Shown here in pieces: positions 46,981 to 56,258 of a stretch of 64,000 nt of DNA. Position 1 is the stretch's first letter. Each line of letters starts with the position of its first letter. The notes under the pieces are model-generated. The model did not search any database, was not told where the DNA came from, and saw only the letters and a program-made list of their open reading frames with translations. The translations under genes and the position numbers were made by a program. The DNA is from Vibrio sp. 16 (GTDB lineage Bacteria; Pseudomonadota; Gammaproteobacteria; Enterobacterales; Vibrionaceae). Location: the NCBI RefSeq assembly GCF_963681195.1, contig NZ_OY808997.1, positions 992,001 through 1,056,000 of the forward strand, read 5' to 3'.

Positions 46981-47212
46981 ACCCATTATTCATTTAACGC
47001 CATTTTAAACACTTGTGTATTGAGTGAAACTTACGTCCCGTTATTGAGAAACGAGTTGATTATTATCAAACTTATTGCCAGATAATCGTGTTGCTTGCCG
47101 CATAATTAGCAAATTATAGTTTTTGTCTTTGTTAATAGCTGACCTATAAACTTCCAATTGACCTCGCGTCATGATAAAAAGTATAGCGTACCATGAAAGA
47201 GGTAAAACGTAG

Positions 47213-48157
47213 ATGGCCATCAGTTCAAAAGCAGTCGCTCTGATACTAGTATGCACTTGCGTGGGATTCTCCCATCCAATACATGCGGAACAAAACACAT
47301 CGGTACGCACTCTCAATTATGGTGTCATCTCCTCGAAGCCAAACAAGCGCATCAAAGACAGCTACCCGCTATTCTCGTATGTTGCAAAACAGTTGGCTGA
47401 TTCTGGATTTGAGGGCGCACAAGTTCACGTCTACTCTTCTATCGATGAACTTGCCTCAGACTTACAATCTGGTCGCATCGATCTGATTAGTTCAACCATT
47501 TATCCCGCGCTGTTGCTGAAGAATAAAGCGCAAGCTCAGCCCTTTTTGGTGAGATGGAAGAAAGGCGAAGCGAGCTATAGCTCTGTTTTTGTCGCCAACA
47601 ACCGTCAGCGTTATAACGACTTATCCGAACTTCAAGGCAAAGTCATTGGTTTTGAAGACCGCAATTCCACCAGCGGGTATTTTCTTCCTATGGTGACCTT
47701 GCTCAATCAAGGGCTTGAAGTACAGCACATAACCTCAGCGCAACAACAACCTGACAGTGATAAAATCGGCTATTTCTTTTTTGATGACCGGCTTAGGGAA
47801 ACCAATGAGGTCAACATGAGTATGTGGGCGGCTAAGGGTAAAGTCGATGCCATTGCTTACAGCTCATCAAACTGGACAAACCCCAAAGACACCCCGGCAG
47901 CACTCAAACAGCGCTTACACATGTTCGCTCAAACAGGTCATTACCCTCGCTCTATCATCAGTGTCTCTTCGAAACTGGACCCAGCGGTAGCGGAAAAGCT
48001 CAGATCCGTTTTACTCAATTTAGATCAATCTGACATGGGAAAAAAAGTGCTGCATAGCTATCAAGAAACCAAGAGGTTTTCCGTTATAGATAATAATGCA
48101 GAAAAACTACTCGACGAAGCGGAACAGCTTTTAAGCCAGTTTGAGGAACAAAAGTAA
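47213..48157 (+). CDS. PhnD-like periplasmic binding protein paired with a GGDEF-EAL gene
   Basis: This 314-residue protein has a Sec signal (cleavage after HA near residue 25) and a phosphate/phosphite/phosphonate-type binding fold (LNYGVISSKP, GRIDLISSTIYPALLL, FEDRNSTSGYFLPMV). It is 3 nt before the GGDEF-EAL gene, with no transporter genes nearby. I infer it is a periplasmic sensor for that enzyme, comparable in logic to the NspS/MbaA pair of V. cholerae but from another binding-protein family. The ligand is unknown. Confidence 0.85.
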   Translation: MAISSKAVALILVCTCVGFSHPIHAEQNTSVRTLNYGVISSKPNKRIKDSYPLFSYVAKQLADSGFEGAQVHVYSSIDELASDLQSGRIDLISSTIYPALLLKNKAQAQPFLVRWKKGEASYSSVFVANNRQRYNDLSELQGKVIGFEDRNSTSGYFLPMVTLLNQGLEVQHITSAQQQPDSDKIGYFFFDDRLRETNEVNMSMWAAKGKVDAIAYSSSNWTNPKDTPAALKQRLHMFAQTGHYPRSIISVSSKLDPAVAEKLRSVLLNLDQSDMGKKVLHSYQETKRFSVIDNNAEKLLDEAEQLLSQFEEQK

Positions 48158-48160
48158 GTA

Positions 48161-50293
48161 ATGAAGAACATCGGATTCAAAGGACACCTGATGTTCTCAT
48201 CAGCTTGCGTTGTCGCTCTAGTTTGTGCGCTTAATTTTATCCTTTACACGGTTGCTTATGAGCAACAATCGCAGCAGAACCTAGACAAGATTACCCAAAG
48301 CGTCGAACAGACGTTACAGAAAAAAGTTGAGCAACAAGCGATCTCGCTGGCTCAGACCCTTAGCCAGCAAACCTTCAACCCTCTTTATCACTACAATGTT
48401 TCGGAAGCGTTGCACCTGTTGCAAACCAACCTAAGCCAACCCAATGTGGAAACGATCCAGATCGTCGACAAAGAAGGTTTAATTTTCCACGATGGTACGC
48501 CAGACATTGTTCGATATGGTTTGCCTAACGCTCATCCAGATATGATCAAACAGGTACTCGCCACTCAAAGTACCGTTACAAGACATGACGAGGGGCGTTT
48601 TTTGGTCGCTTCCCCTATTTCCGAGCCGGGGAATTCTATTGGCGTTCTCTATTTGGAGCTAAATAAACACAGCTTGATTGCTGAACTCAAAAACAGCGCT
48701 GAGCACATCGATACGCTTGGCGAGCAAGACAGCCAGCGAATGCGTCATTGGCAAATTGTGTTTTCGGCCATTGGGCTTGTGTGCGGTGTCGCAATGGCCT
48801 ATAGCGTCGCAAGCTCATTTGCTAACCCAATCACTCAGATCATCAAGCAGCTCCAGCAAACCAAGTCAGGTCGTTTCAAACCCATAGAGAATTCCGCCCC
48901 GTACAAAGAACTCAATCGCCTAGTCGACGCCTTCAACGAGATGCAGCACTCCGTCACTCGGCACACAGATCATATCCAGCACCTCGCGTTTCATGACCAA
49001 CTTACTGGGTTACCCAATCGACTGCGTTTCACTCAATTGCTTGACGAAGCTATCGCAACGGAGCGACACGAATTACTCGCGGTGTTGTTTATTGACCTCG
49101 ACGATTTCAAATTTATTAACGACAATTACGGCCACCATATCGGTGATGATGTAATTCAGCATGTCTCTACTCGCTTGCATCGACTTGCCGAAACGACACT
49201 TAGCGATTCTGTGATCCTCTCACGAGTCGGCGGTGACGAGTTTATGCTGATGGTACCTTACTCTCGTGATACTCGAATCACTTCTATAGCCAACGCCGTA
49301 TTAACCACAGTCACAGAGCCGATTGAACATGAGCGCTACAAGCTCGCATGCAGTGCCAGCATTGGGGTGGCGTGCTATCCCGACTTTGGCAACGCCGCGG
49401 ATCTACTGTGTCGACATGCTGAGTTAGCCATGTTTGAGCAAAAGCAAAAAGGTAAGAACGCTTACAGCATTTACACGCGCGAAATGGACAAATCGATTGA
49501 AGAGCGCTTGTATATTGAACGAGAGCTGCGCAAAGCAATGGATGACTTATCCCAGTTCGAGCTCTGGTATCAGCCCAAGTTTCATACCGAGACAAGACGC
49601 ATTGTGGGTGCCGAAGCGCTTGTCCGATGGAATCACCCGACACAAGGTTACATTGGCCCAGATAAGTTCATACCCGTCGCAGAGTCTACAGACTTTATTC
49701 TTCAGCTCGGCGAGTACCTGATTCGACTGGCCGCTAAGCAAGCGGCAGAATGGAGAAGCCAATATGGTCGGGGGTTTTACATCGCATTAAACCTATCGCC
49801 AAGGCAGTTACATCGACAAGATTTGGTGGGAATTTTTCAGCAAGTGCTCAGCGAATTTCATCTCCCTGCTTGCGCATTTCACGTCGAGGTCACCGAAACA
49901 CTACTGCTTTCTGACAGTGAGCGCATCAAAAAAGTGTTGGCGGGAATCCGCGACTTGGGGATCAAAATTTGGCTCGACGATTTTGGTACTGGTTATTCAT
50001 CGCTAAGTTATTTGCAAGAGTACCAGTTTGATGGCGTTAAAATAGATCGCTCTTTCATCTTTTGTTTATCGCCAGAGAACAACAATACATCTCTGATTGA
50101 AGCGATTCTATCTATCGCGAAAAGTATGAAAATGCAAAGCGTCGCTGAGGGAATCGAGACCGAACACCAATGTTTGTTACTTGAACAATTGGGCTGCGAA
50201 TACGGGCAAGGGTATCTGATCAGTCGCCCGTTACCGGTAAATGAATTTAATCGAGCATTTGCCACACCACACGTTTTGCAACCCGCTCTGTAA
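48161..50293 (+). CDS. Membrane GGDEF-EAL c-di-GMP signalling protein
   Basis: This 710-residue protein has membrane segments near 10-31 and 198-218, a periplasmic sensor domain between, HAMP (about 215-265), a GGDEF domain with intact RVGGDEF (357-361), and an EAL domain with GAEALVRW (EAL 485-487) and DDFGTGYSSLSYLQE. Both catalytic signatures are intact, so synthesis and hydrolysis of c-di-GMP are possible. No RxxD inhibitory site precedes GGDEF. It probably receives signal from the binding protein encoded just upstream. Confidence 0.93.
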   Translation: MKNIGFKGHLMFSSACVVALVCALNFILYTVAYEQQSQQNLDKITQSVEQTLQKKVEQQAISLAQTLSQQTFNPLYHYNVSEALHLLQTNLSQPNVETIQIVDKEGLIFHDGTPDIVRYGLPNAHPDMIKQVLATQSTVTRHDEGRFLVASPISEPGNSIGVLYLELNKHSLIAELKNSAEHIDTLGEQDSQRMRHWQIVFSAIGLVCGVAMAYSVASSFANPITQIIKQLQQTKSGRFKPIENSAPYKELNRLVDAFNEMQHSVTRHTDHIQHLAFHDQLTGLPNRLRFTQLLDEAIATERHELLAVLFIDLDDFKFINDNYGHHIGDDVIQHVSTRLHRLAETTLSDSVILSRVGGDEFMLMVPYSRDTRITSIANAVLTTVTEPIEHERYKLACSASIGVACYPDFGNAADLLCRHAELAMFEQKQKGKNAYSIYTREMDKSIEERLYIERELRKAMDDLSQFELWYQPKFHTETRRIVGAEALVRWNHPTQGYIGPDKFIPVAESTDFILQLGEYLIRLAAKQAAEWRSQYGRGFYIALNLSPRQLHRQDLVGIFQQVLSEFHLPACAFHVEVTETLLLSDSERIKKVLAGIRDLGIKIWLDDFGTGYSSLSYLQEYQFDGVKIDRSFIFCLSPENNNTSLIEAILSIAKSMKMQSVAEGIETEHQCLLLEQLGCEYGQGYLISRPLPVNEFNRAFATPHVLQPAL

Positions 50294-50363
50294 CGTTATT
50301 TTTTGTGGTTTGGTGGTAAGTTCGGTATGATGCGCGCCACATTTAGACAGCAGACCAGAAGCC

Positions 50364-50561
50364 ATGAATCGTAAAAAGAAGATCAATAGTATCTTGAAGG
50401 CGAAACTTAAGAAGAAAAACGCGAAGCTACATAAAAGCAATAAGCCTCGCTATATCTCCAAAGCTGAGCGTGCAAAACTTGAATCAGAAGACAACACTGA
50501 ACAAACTTCAACCGAGCTCAGCGAGCAAGAGCCAACCTCAGCCGACTCTTCTGAACAATAA
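50364..50561 (+). CDS. Small basic protein, DUF2986-like
   Basis: This 65-residue protein has a very Lys-rich N-terminus (NRKKKINSILKAKLKKK) and an acidic, Ser/Glu-rich tail. By recall it matches DUF2986 of vibrios and shewanellas. It has no known function. Its end overlaps the convergent NYN gene by 24 bp. Confidence 0.75.
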   Translation: MNRKKKINSILKAKLKKKNAKLHKSNKPRYISKAERAKLESEDNTEQTSTELSEQEPTSADSSEQ

Positions 50562-51023
50562 GTTCTCTTCAATCGGAATATGTTTATCGCACACGTCTAT
50601 CAAGGCTTGTGCGGTAAGACCAGGGACAGAGTAAACATCCACCTTGGTTCCAAATCGTTGCTGAATGCGCTCAACCAAGATTTCAAAATCGCCATCTCCT
50701 GACAACAGAATCACGCGGTCGACCTTGTTTGCGGCCTCATACACATCCAACGCGATGCCAACATCCCAGTCCCCTTTGGTACTGCCATCGGCGCGCTGGA
50801 TATAAGGCTTCAACTTCACATCAAAACCAATTCCTCTCAAGATGTGGTGAAACTGCCTTTGCTTTGGGTCCGTTGAAGCAATGGCATAGGCTTTCGCCTC
50901 CACGACCTCTTTCCCTTCAGTTGCAAGGTACCAAAACTCGTTGTAGTCAAAGTTTGCGCGATATTTATCTCTGGTGGTGTAGTAGATGTTTTGCACATCG
51001 ACGAAAATAGCGATTTTTTCCAT
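50538..51023 (-). CDS. NYN-domain (PIN-like) protein
   Basis: This 161-residue protein has the LabA/DUF88-type NYN fold: AIFVDVQNIYY at the N-terminus, then KGDWDVGIALD and LLSGDGDF, which supply the conserved acidic residues of a metal-dependent nuclease site. The RNA target is unknown. Confidence 0.87.
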   Translation of the reverse strand: MEKIAIFVDVQNIYYTTRDKYRANFDYNEFWYLATEGKEVVEAKAYAIASTDPKQRQFHHILRGIGFDVKLKPYIQRADGSTKGDWDVGIALDVYEAANKVDRVILLSGDGDFEILVERIQQRFGTKVDVYSVPGLTAQALIDVCDKHIPIEENLLFRRVG

Positions 51024-51137
51024 GATTAGATTACCCTTACTGCAACGCCGAGACTGTAACAGAACCGCTTGATGTTTTCAGTAAGCTACCCCTTTTGGTC
51101 ATCGATTTTTTAGCCCGATATGCCGCCAAGCTCATGG

Positions 51138-51896
51138 TTAGTTAAACCAATTCAGCTTGTCGTGTAGCGAGGTGACACTGCCGACAACAATAAGCGCGGG
51201 GCTCACTGCCTCTTTCGCCATATTTGGCAGATCTTTTAGTGGGCCGGTAAATACACGTTGCTCTCGACGAGTGCCATTTTCAATGATGGCGCAAGAGATC
51301 TCAGCGTCTAAACCTGTTTCGAGTAACTTCTCAGTAATATAGCCACTTTGCTTAAGCCCCATATAGAACACGAGCGTATTGTTCGATTGCGCTAATGAGT
51401 GCCACTCAATCTCGCGACCGTCTTTTTGTACATGGCCGGTAATAAACTGAACGCTTTGCGCATGATCTCGGTGAGTGAGTGGGATCCCCGCGTACGCCGT
51501 AGCGCCAGCGGCAGCTGTAATACCCGGCACCACCTCAAACGATATTCCATGCTGTGCAAGTTCTTCCAACTCTTCCCCGCCTCGCCCAAATATAAACGAG
51601 TCTCCACCTTTTAAACGTACGACTCGCTTACCTTGTTGTGCTTTCTCTACTAACAGTTGGTTAATCTGATCTTGCGGGACGCAGTGAAAATCTAACTTTT
51701 TACCCACATAAATCATTTCCGCAGTGCAGTTTGCTAGCGCGAGGATTTCCGCAGACACCAGTCGGTCATACACAACAACGTCAGCCTGTTGAATAACTCG
51801 ATAGCCTTTCACTGTTAGTAGGTCTGGATCGCCAGGCCCTGCTCCAACAAGTGATACGAAGCCTTGGTTGATTTGAGAATTTGTAGTCACGCTCAT
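51138..51896 (-). CDS. cobA: Uroporphyrinogen-III C-methyltransferase
   Basis: This 252-residue enzyme methylates uroporphyrinogen III twice to precorrin-2, the precursor of siroheme needed by NirB. Motifs are [64 protein letters not shown] (shown in parts) and VFYMG. The ATG at 51896 gives the family start; longer frames add a tail. It lies behind a terminator that follows nirC, so it may have its own promoter. Confidence 0.92.
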   Translation of the reverse strand: MSVTTNSQINQGFVSLVGAGPGDPDLLTVKGYRVIQQADVVVYDRLVSAEILALANCTAEMIYVGKKLDFHCVPQDQINQLLVEKAQQGKRVVRLKGGDSFIFGRGGEELEELAQHGISFEVVPGITAAAGATAYAGIPLTHRDHAQSVQFITGHVQKDGREIEWHSLAQSNNTLVFYMGLKQSGYITEKLLETGLDAEISCAIIENGTRREQRVFTGPLKDLPNMAKEAVSPALIVVGSVTSLHDKLNWFN

Positions 51897-51990
51897 GTCG
51901 ATGCCTATTAATAAATTTGGATATAAAGAGTCATACTCGTGCGAAGCGGCGGAATAAAGACTGTTTATATTCAAATAGAGTGATACTCGA

Positions 51991-52027
51991 GAAAGAAACA
52001 AGACCCCACGTTTTAGCGTGAGGTCTT
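51991..52027 (-). terminator. Terminator after nirC
   Basis: On the minus strand AAGACCTCACG pairs with CGTGGGGTCTT (one wobble), followed by GTTTCTTTC. Confidence 0.75.
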
Positions 52028-52034
52028 TACATCA

Positions 52035-52883
52035 CTATTTTGCTAGCACAGGTTTTGCGTTCACATTCTCTTCATCGCTTAGAGAAGGCGCTGTTTTTGC
52101 GTGAGTTAAGTAAAGCGGGATACAAGTCATGATCAAGCCACCCACAATGTTACCTAGGATTGTTGGGATTAGGTTAAAGTTCAACCAAGTCGCAATACCA
52201 AAGTCCGCGCCTAGAATCATGCCTAGTGGGAATAGAAACATGTTTACCACTGTGTGCTCGAACACGAGTGCAAAGAAGATGAAGATTGGGAACCACATCA
52301 TTGCGACGCGGCCAGCGACAGTGCGTGCTGTCATGTTGCCGATAACGCCTAGACACACCATCAGGTTACAGAAGATGCCACGCACGAAACAGGTAATCCA
52401 TCCGTCCATACCCATGTTTTCAAAACCAAGGCTACGTGCAGTAGAAACAGCGATGAATTTCTTCGCTACTGCGTTTAGTTCTAGAGAGAAATTACCTGTT
52501 AGAGAGATTGCCACTAGGTAGGCTACGATTAGAGAGCCGATAAGGTTACCTAGACCAACAAGGCCCCAACAACGGAAGATACGATTCCAAGTAATACCCG
52601 GACGACCTTCAAACTTAGCCAGTGGCGCGAGACCAAAGACACCAGTTACCAAGTCATAGCCCATCACCGAAAGAATAACGAATCCAACTGGGAAGACCAA
52701 CGCACCAACGACGCCCACACCAGTTTGTACGATTGTTGTAATCGCAACAACAACCGCAAGCGATAAGATGATACCCGCCATTGTGCCGCGAAGAAGCAGA
52801 TCACGAGCGCTCGTTTTCGTCTTTGCTTCGCCAATGTTAATCATAGTTTGCACGAATTCAGCAGGTTTAAAGTCTGTAGACAT
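52035..52883 (-). CDS. nirC: Formate/nitrite channel, NirC-like
   Basis: This 282-residue FNT-family protein has six hydrophobic segments and the FNT signatures (PVGFVILSVMGYDLVTG and NLMVCLGVIGNMTART). It probably moves nitrite into the cell for NirBD. The ATG at 52883 has AAGGA 8 nt upstream; an earlier one is less good. It lies 118 bp after nirD. Confidence 0.88.
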   Translation of the reverse strand: MSTDFKPAEFVQTMINIGEAKTKTSARDLLLRGTMAGIILSLAVVVAITTIVQTGVGVVGALVFPVGFVILSVMGYDLVTGVFGLAPLAKFEGRPGITWNRIFRCWGLVGLGNLIGSLIVAYLVAISLTGNFSLELNAVAKKFIAVSTARSLGFENMGMDGWITCFVRGIFCNLMVCLGVIGNMTARTVAGRVAMMWFPIFIFFALVFEHTVVNMFLFPLGMILGADFGIATWLNFNLIPTILGNIVGGLIMTCIPLYLTHAKTAPSLSDEENVNAKPVLAK

Positions 52884-53001
52884 GAATGTGTCCTTATCCA
52901 AAATTGAAAGTTAAAAGTTGAAATTGAATAGTGAAAGACTCGCTGTTCCCCAACTGAGAAGCAGCGAACCTTTAAGCTATTAAATCTCGTTTAACACTTG
53001 A

Positions 53002-53325
53002 TTAAGCCGCTATCTCCACTTTGCCCTTTGCGACACGTGCTTTGTACGATTTCACGCTCATACGCTCATCTTCCATACATGCGCCTGTTGCTAGATTAAA
53101 GCGTTGCTTCTTAAGCGGGCTTGCTACCCATAATTGCTCATCGTGCTCAACAATCAGGCCACGTGACAGTACATTTGACTGAAAGAATGGGTCCATATTG
53201 TTGATTGCAAAGACTTCTTCCGTTGCTCGTGGGCGGAAGATAGCCACTTGCTCACCCTCAAACAGTGCGACTACGCCAGTGCCTGGGATGATGTCTTCGA
53301 TGTTGCAAACTTTTGTAAATGCCAT
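53002..53325 (-). CDS. nirD: Nitrite reductase (NADH) small subunit
   Basis: This 107-residue Rieske-like subunit lacks the iron-sulfur cysteines, as is usual for NirD. It begins 14 nt after nirB. A weak hairpin (52940-52967) follows its end. It completes the cytoplasmic NADH-nitrite reductase. Confidence 0.92.
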   Translation of the reverse strand: MAFTKVCNIEDIIPGTGVVALFEGEQVAIFRPRATEEVFAINNMDPFFQSNVLSRGLIVEHDEQLWVASPLKKQRFNLATGACMEDERMSVKSYKARVAKGKVEIAA

Positions 53326-53339
53326 GATCTCTTCTCCCC

Positions 53340-55898
53340 TTAAACCACTTCTACGTGAAGGATGTCACCTTTCGCTTCAGGATGTTTTTCAGTGAATGTT
53401 GCTGGGCGATGCTGACTACGACCATCCGTGACAAACTTAACGTTGTCATCGCGCTCATCAGAGTTAACAAAGTGTGCAAAGCGCTTAAGCTGAGTTTCAT
53501 CGTTAATCGTGTCAGCCCACTCACAGCGATACTCTTCAACCAATTTCGCTACGTCTGTTTCAAGTTGGTCATTAATGCCTAGCTTGTCTTCGATGATCAC
53601 TTCACGAAGGTAATCAATGCCGCCTTCTAGGTTTTCGAACCATACCGATGTGCGCTGTAGTGGTGCTGCTGTACGGATGTAGAACATCATGAATCGGTCG
53701 ATGTACTTGATCAGCGTTTCTTTGTCTAGGTCACCGGCTAGTAACGTTGCATGACGAGGCTTCATACCACCGTTACCACACACGTACATGTTCCAACCGG
53801 CGTCAGTTGCGATGATGCCCAAGTCTTTGCCTTGTGCTTCTGCACACTCACGAGTACAACCAGACACACCAAACTTCATCTTATGAGGTGTACGGATGCC
53901 TTTGTAACGGTTCTCGATCATTACGCCAAGGCCAACTGAATCTTGAACGCCGTAACGACACCACGTAGAGCCGACACACGTCTTAGCCATACGCAGTGCT
54001 TTCGCATAAGCTTGGCCTGTTTCGTAACCTGCTTCGATTAGCTTTTTCCAGATTGCAGGAAGGTCATCTTTCTGCGCACCAAATAGACCGATACGTTGAG
54101 CGCCTGTGATCTTGGTGTACAGGTTGTATTCAGCGGCAACATCTGCGAGTGCAGCAAGCGCTTGTGGCGTGACTTCACCACCAGCCATACGTGGAATAAC
54201 AGAGTACGTACCATCTTTTTGCATGTTACCTAGGAAGTTATCGTTGGTATCGTGCAGCTTAACTAGAGATGGCTTCAGGATGTGGTCACCCCAGCATGAA
54301 GCAAGGATAGAGCCTGCTAGTGGTTTACACACTTCACAGCCGTAGCCTTTACCGTGTTTCTCTAGCAACTCTTCGAACGATTTAATTTCACCGATACGCA
54401 CTAGATGGAAAAGCTCTTGGCGAGAGTAAGCAAAGTGCTCACAAACGTCTGCTTTTACTTCAACGCCCGCTTTTTCAAGCTCAGCATTTAGCACAGAGGT
54501 AACAAGTGGAATACAGCCGCCACAACCCGTACCTGCACCTGTTACCGCTTTGATGTCGCCAATCGTGTGGTGACCTTGTGCAACTGCCTCTGCGATTTTG
54601 CCTTTAGTCACGTCAAAACAAGAACAAATAACCGCAGAATCAGGCAGAGCATCTGCACCTAGTGTTGGTTTTTCTGCGCCTGCGTGAGCTGGCAGAATAA
54701 GTGCGTCTGGGTGTTCTGGTAGGTCGATTTCGTTAAGCATTAGCTGCAGAAGATCGCCGTAATCAGAGGTATCACCGACCATTACCGCGCCAAGAAGCTT
54801 CTTGTTGTCTTCAGATACGATTAAGCGTTTGTATACTTCCTGCTCTTCGTTCTGGTAAACGTAGCTCTTACAACCAGGAGTGCGACCATTAGCATCACCA
54901 ATTGAGCCAACTTTTACGCCAAGAAGCTTAAGTTTTGCCGACATGTCGGCACCTTCGAACTTGCTGTCGTTACCCACAATGTGGTCAACAGCCACAGTTG
55001 CCATCTTGTAACCAGGTGCGACAAGACCGTAGAAGGTTTCATTCCAAGACGCACACTCGCCAATCGCATAAATGTTCTCATCAGATGTCTGACAGAAATC
55101 GTTAATGGCGATACCACCACGTGGGGCAACATCCAACTGCATGTCACGAGCCAGCTTATCTTGTGGACGGATACCTGCAGAGAACACGATGAAATCTGTC
55201 TCTAGTTCAGTACCGTCAGCAAAACGCATAACATTGCGCGCATCTTTGCCCTCAGGAGCGATTTCTAGTGTGTTTTTGCTTGTGTGAACCTTAACACCCA
55301 TGCTCTCGATTTTTTGGCGAAGTTGATTGCCACCCGCTTGGTCTAGCTGTTCAGCCATCAGCTTCGGTGCGAACTCCACCACGTGCGTTTCAACGCCCAG
55401 CGCTTTCAATGCACCCGCTGCTTCAAGACCAAGTAGGCCGCCACCGATAACCACGCCTACCTTGCTCTTCTTCGCGCACGCTTCGATCGCTTTGAGATCT
55501 TCGATAGTACGGTAAACAAAACAGTCTTTGCTTTCACGTCCCTTGATAGGTGGAACAAATGGGAAGGAGCCAGTTGCCATAATCAGCTTGTCGTATTGAA
55601 CTTCACGACCTGTGCTCGAATGAACGATACGTTTCTCACGGTTTACGTTAATGGCACGCTCGCCAATCAACATATTCACACCATGCTTCTCGTAGAAACC
55701 TTCTTTAACTAGAGATAACTCGTCCGCAGTGTGGTGAGAAAAGTAAGAAGAAAGGTGGACACGGTCATAAGCGACACGTGGTTCTTCACAAAAAACAGTG
55801 ATCTCATACTGAGATGCGTCCGCTTTCTCGACTAAGTCTTCAATGTAACGGTGCCCTACCATACCGTTACCAATAACGACCAGCTTCAACTTGCTCAT
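53340..55898 (-). CDS. nirB: Nitrite reductase (NADH) large subunit
   Basis: This 852-residue subunit reduces nitrite to ammonia with NADH. It has FAD/NAD domains (VIGNGMVGHRYIEDL; VVIGGGLLGLEAA), the BFD-like iron-sulfur cysteines (CSCFDVT, TGCGGCIP), and the siroheme/4Fe-4S cysteines (TCVGSTWCRYG and GCTRECAEA). A candidate FNR site lies about 70 bp upstream. It is first in the nir operon. Confidence 0.95.
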   Translation of the reverse strand: MSKLKLVVIGNGMVGHRYIEDLVEKADASQYEITVFCEEPRVAYDRVHLSSYFSHHTADELSLVKEGFYEKHGVNMLIGERAINVNREKRIVHSSTGREVQYDKLIMATGSFPFVPPIKGRESKDCFVYRTIEDLKAIEACAKKSKVGVVIGGGLLGLEAAGALKALGVETHVVEFAPKLMAEQLDQAGGNQLRQKIESMGVKVHTSKNTLEIAPEGKDARNVMRFADGTELETDFIVFSAGIRPQDKLARDMQLDVAPRGGIAINDFCQTSDENIYAIGECASWNETFYGLVAPGYKMATVAVDHIVGNDSKFEGADMSAKLKLLGVKVGSIGDANGRTPGCKSYVYQNEEQEVYKRLIVSEDNKKLLGAVMVGDTSDYGDLLQLMLNEIDLPEHPDALILPAHAGAEKPTLGADALPDSAVICSCFDVTKGKIAEAVAQGHHTIGDIKAVTGAGTGCGGCIPLVTSVLNAELEKAGVEVKADVCEHFAYSRQELFHLVRIGEIKSFEELLEKHGKGYGCEVCKPLAGSILASCWGDHILKPSLVKLHDTNDNFLGNMQKDGTYSVIPRMAGGEVTPQALAALADVAAEYNLYTKITGAQRIGLFGAQKDDLPAIWKKLIEAGYETGQAYAKALRMAKTCVGSTWCRYGVQDSVGLGVMIENRYKGIRTPHKMKFGVSGCTRECAEAQGKDLGIIATDAGWNMYVCGNGGMKPRHATLLAGDLDKETLIKYIDRFMMFYIRTAAPLQRTSVWFENLEGGIDYLREVIIEDKLGINDQLETDVAKLVEEYRCEWADTINDETQLKRFAHFVNSDERDDNVKFVTDGRSQHRPATFTEKHPEAKGDILHVEVV

Positions 55899-55961
55899 AT
55901 TACTTCCTAAGGGTTAGGTTCTTATCTGAGCGCATTGTTGATTATGAAAAAAAATTAATAC

Positions 55962-55975
55962 ATGATGTAAATCAA
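55962..55975 (-). promoter_or_regulatory. FNR-like box of nirB
   Basis: On the minus strand TTGAT-TTAC-ATCAT is one base from the FNR consensus TTGAT-N4-ATCAA. It is centred at 55968.5. A CATAAT at 55946-55941 could be the -10. Confidence 0.65.
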
Positions 55976-55988
55976 TTACAAAATTAAA

Positions 55989-56005
55989 CTACTCTAAAGG
56001 GGTAG
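55989..56005 (-). promoter_or_regulatory. NarP/NarL-like inverted repeat upstream of nirB
   Basis: CTACCCCT-T-TAGAGTAG (minus strand) has one perfect heptamer (TACCCCT) and a second close to the consensus with a 1-bp spacer (usual 2). It is centred 28.5 bp upstream of the FNR box, as between the -41.5 and -69.5 sites of E. coli nirB by recall. Confidence 0.42.
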
Positions 56006-56166
56006 GAACACAAAATAACCACTTATATTTTGTAATTACTTTTCATTTTAGGGCAGCCAATTCCATTTTGTGAAATATCTCGAACTCTATAACGATGTTT
56101 TCGACAAAACACGCCTTGCTAACTTCTTGTTTGCAACCACCCTAATTGATAACCAATATTTATTAA

Positions 56167-56185
56167 AATAATAATTATCAATAAT
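56167..56185. promoter_or_regulatory. Possible Fur-like box upstream of the VOC gene
   Basis: AATAATAATTATCAATAAT matches 13 of 19 positions of the Fur consensus. The region is AT-rich, so chance is a real alternative. Confidence 0.3.
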
Positions 56186-56258
56186 TTTTATTTCACCAAC
56201 GCTCACCCTACACTTCTCTCCATTGAAACGAAACACACAACGAATTTTGGAGCATATT

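Larger units (their letters stand above)
55899..56258. other. Divergent AT-rich regulatory region of nirB and the VOC gene
   Basis: This 360-bp region holds the FNR-like box (55962-55975) and the NarP-like inverted repeat (55989-56005) upstream of nirB, and a Fur-like sequence (56167-56185) upstream of the VOC gene. I see no additional gene. Confidence 0.6.

Noticed and set aside
47041..47316. Minus-strand open frame of 91 codons overlapping the PhnD-like gene
   Set aside because: No ribosome-binding site, and it overlaps the signal-peptide region of a convincing gene.
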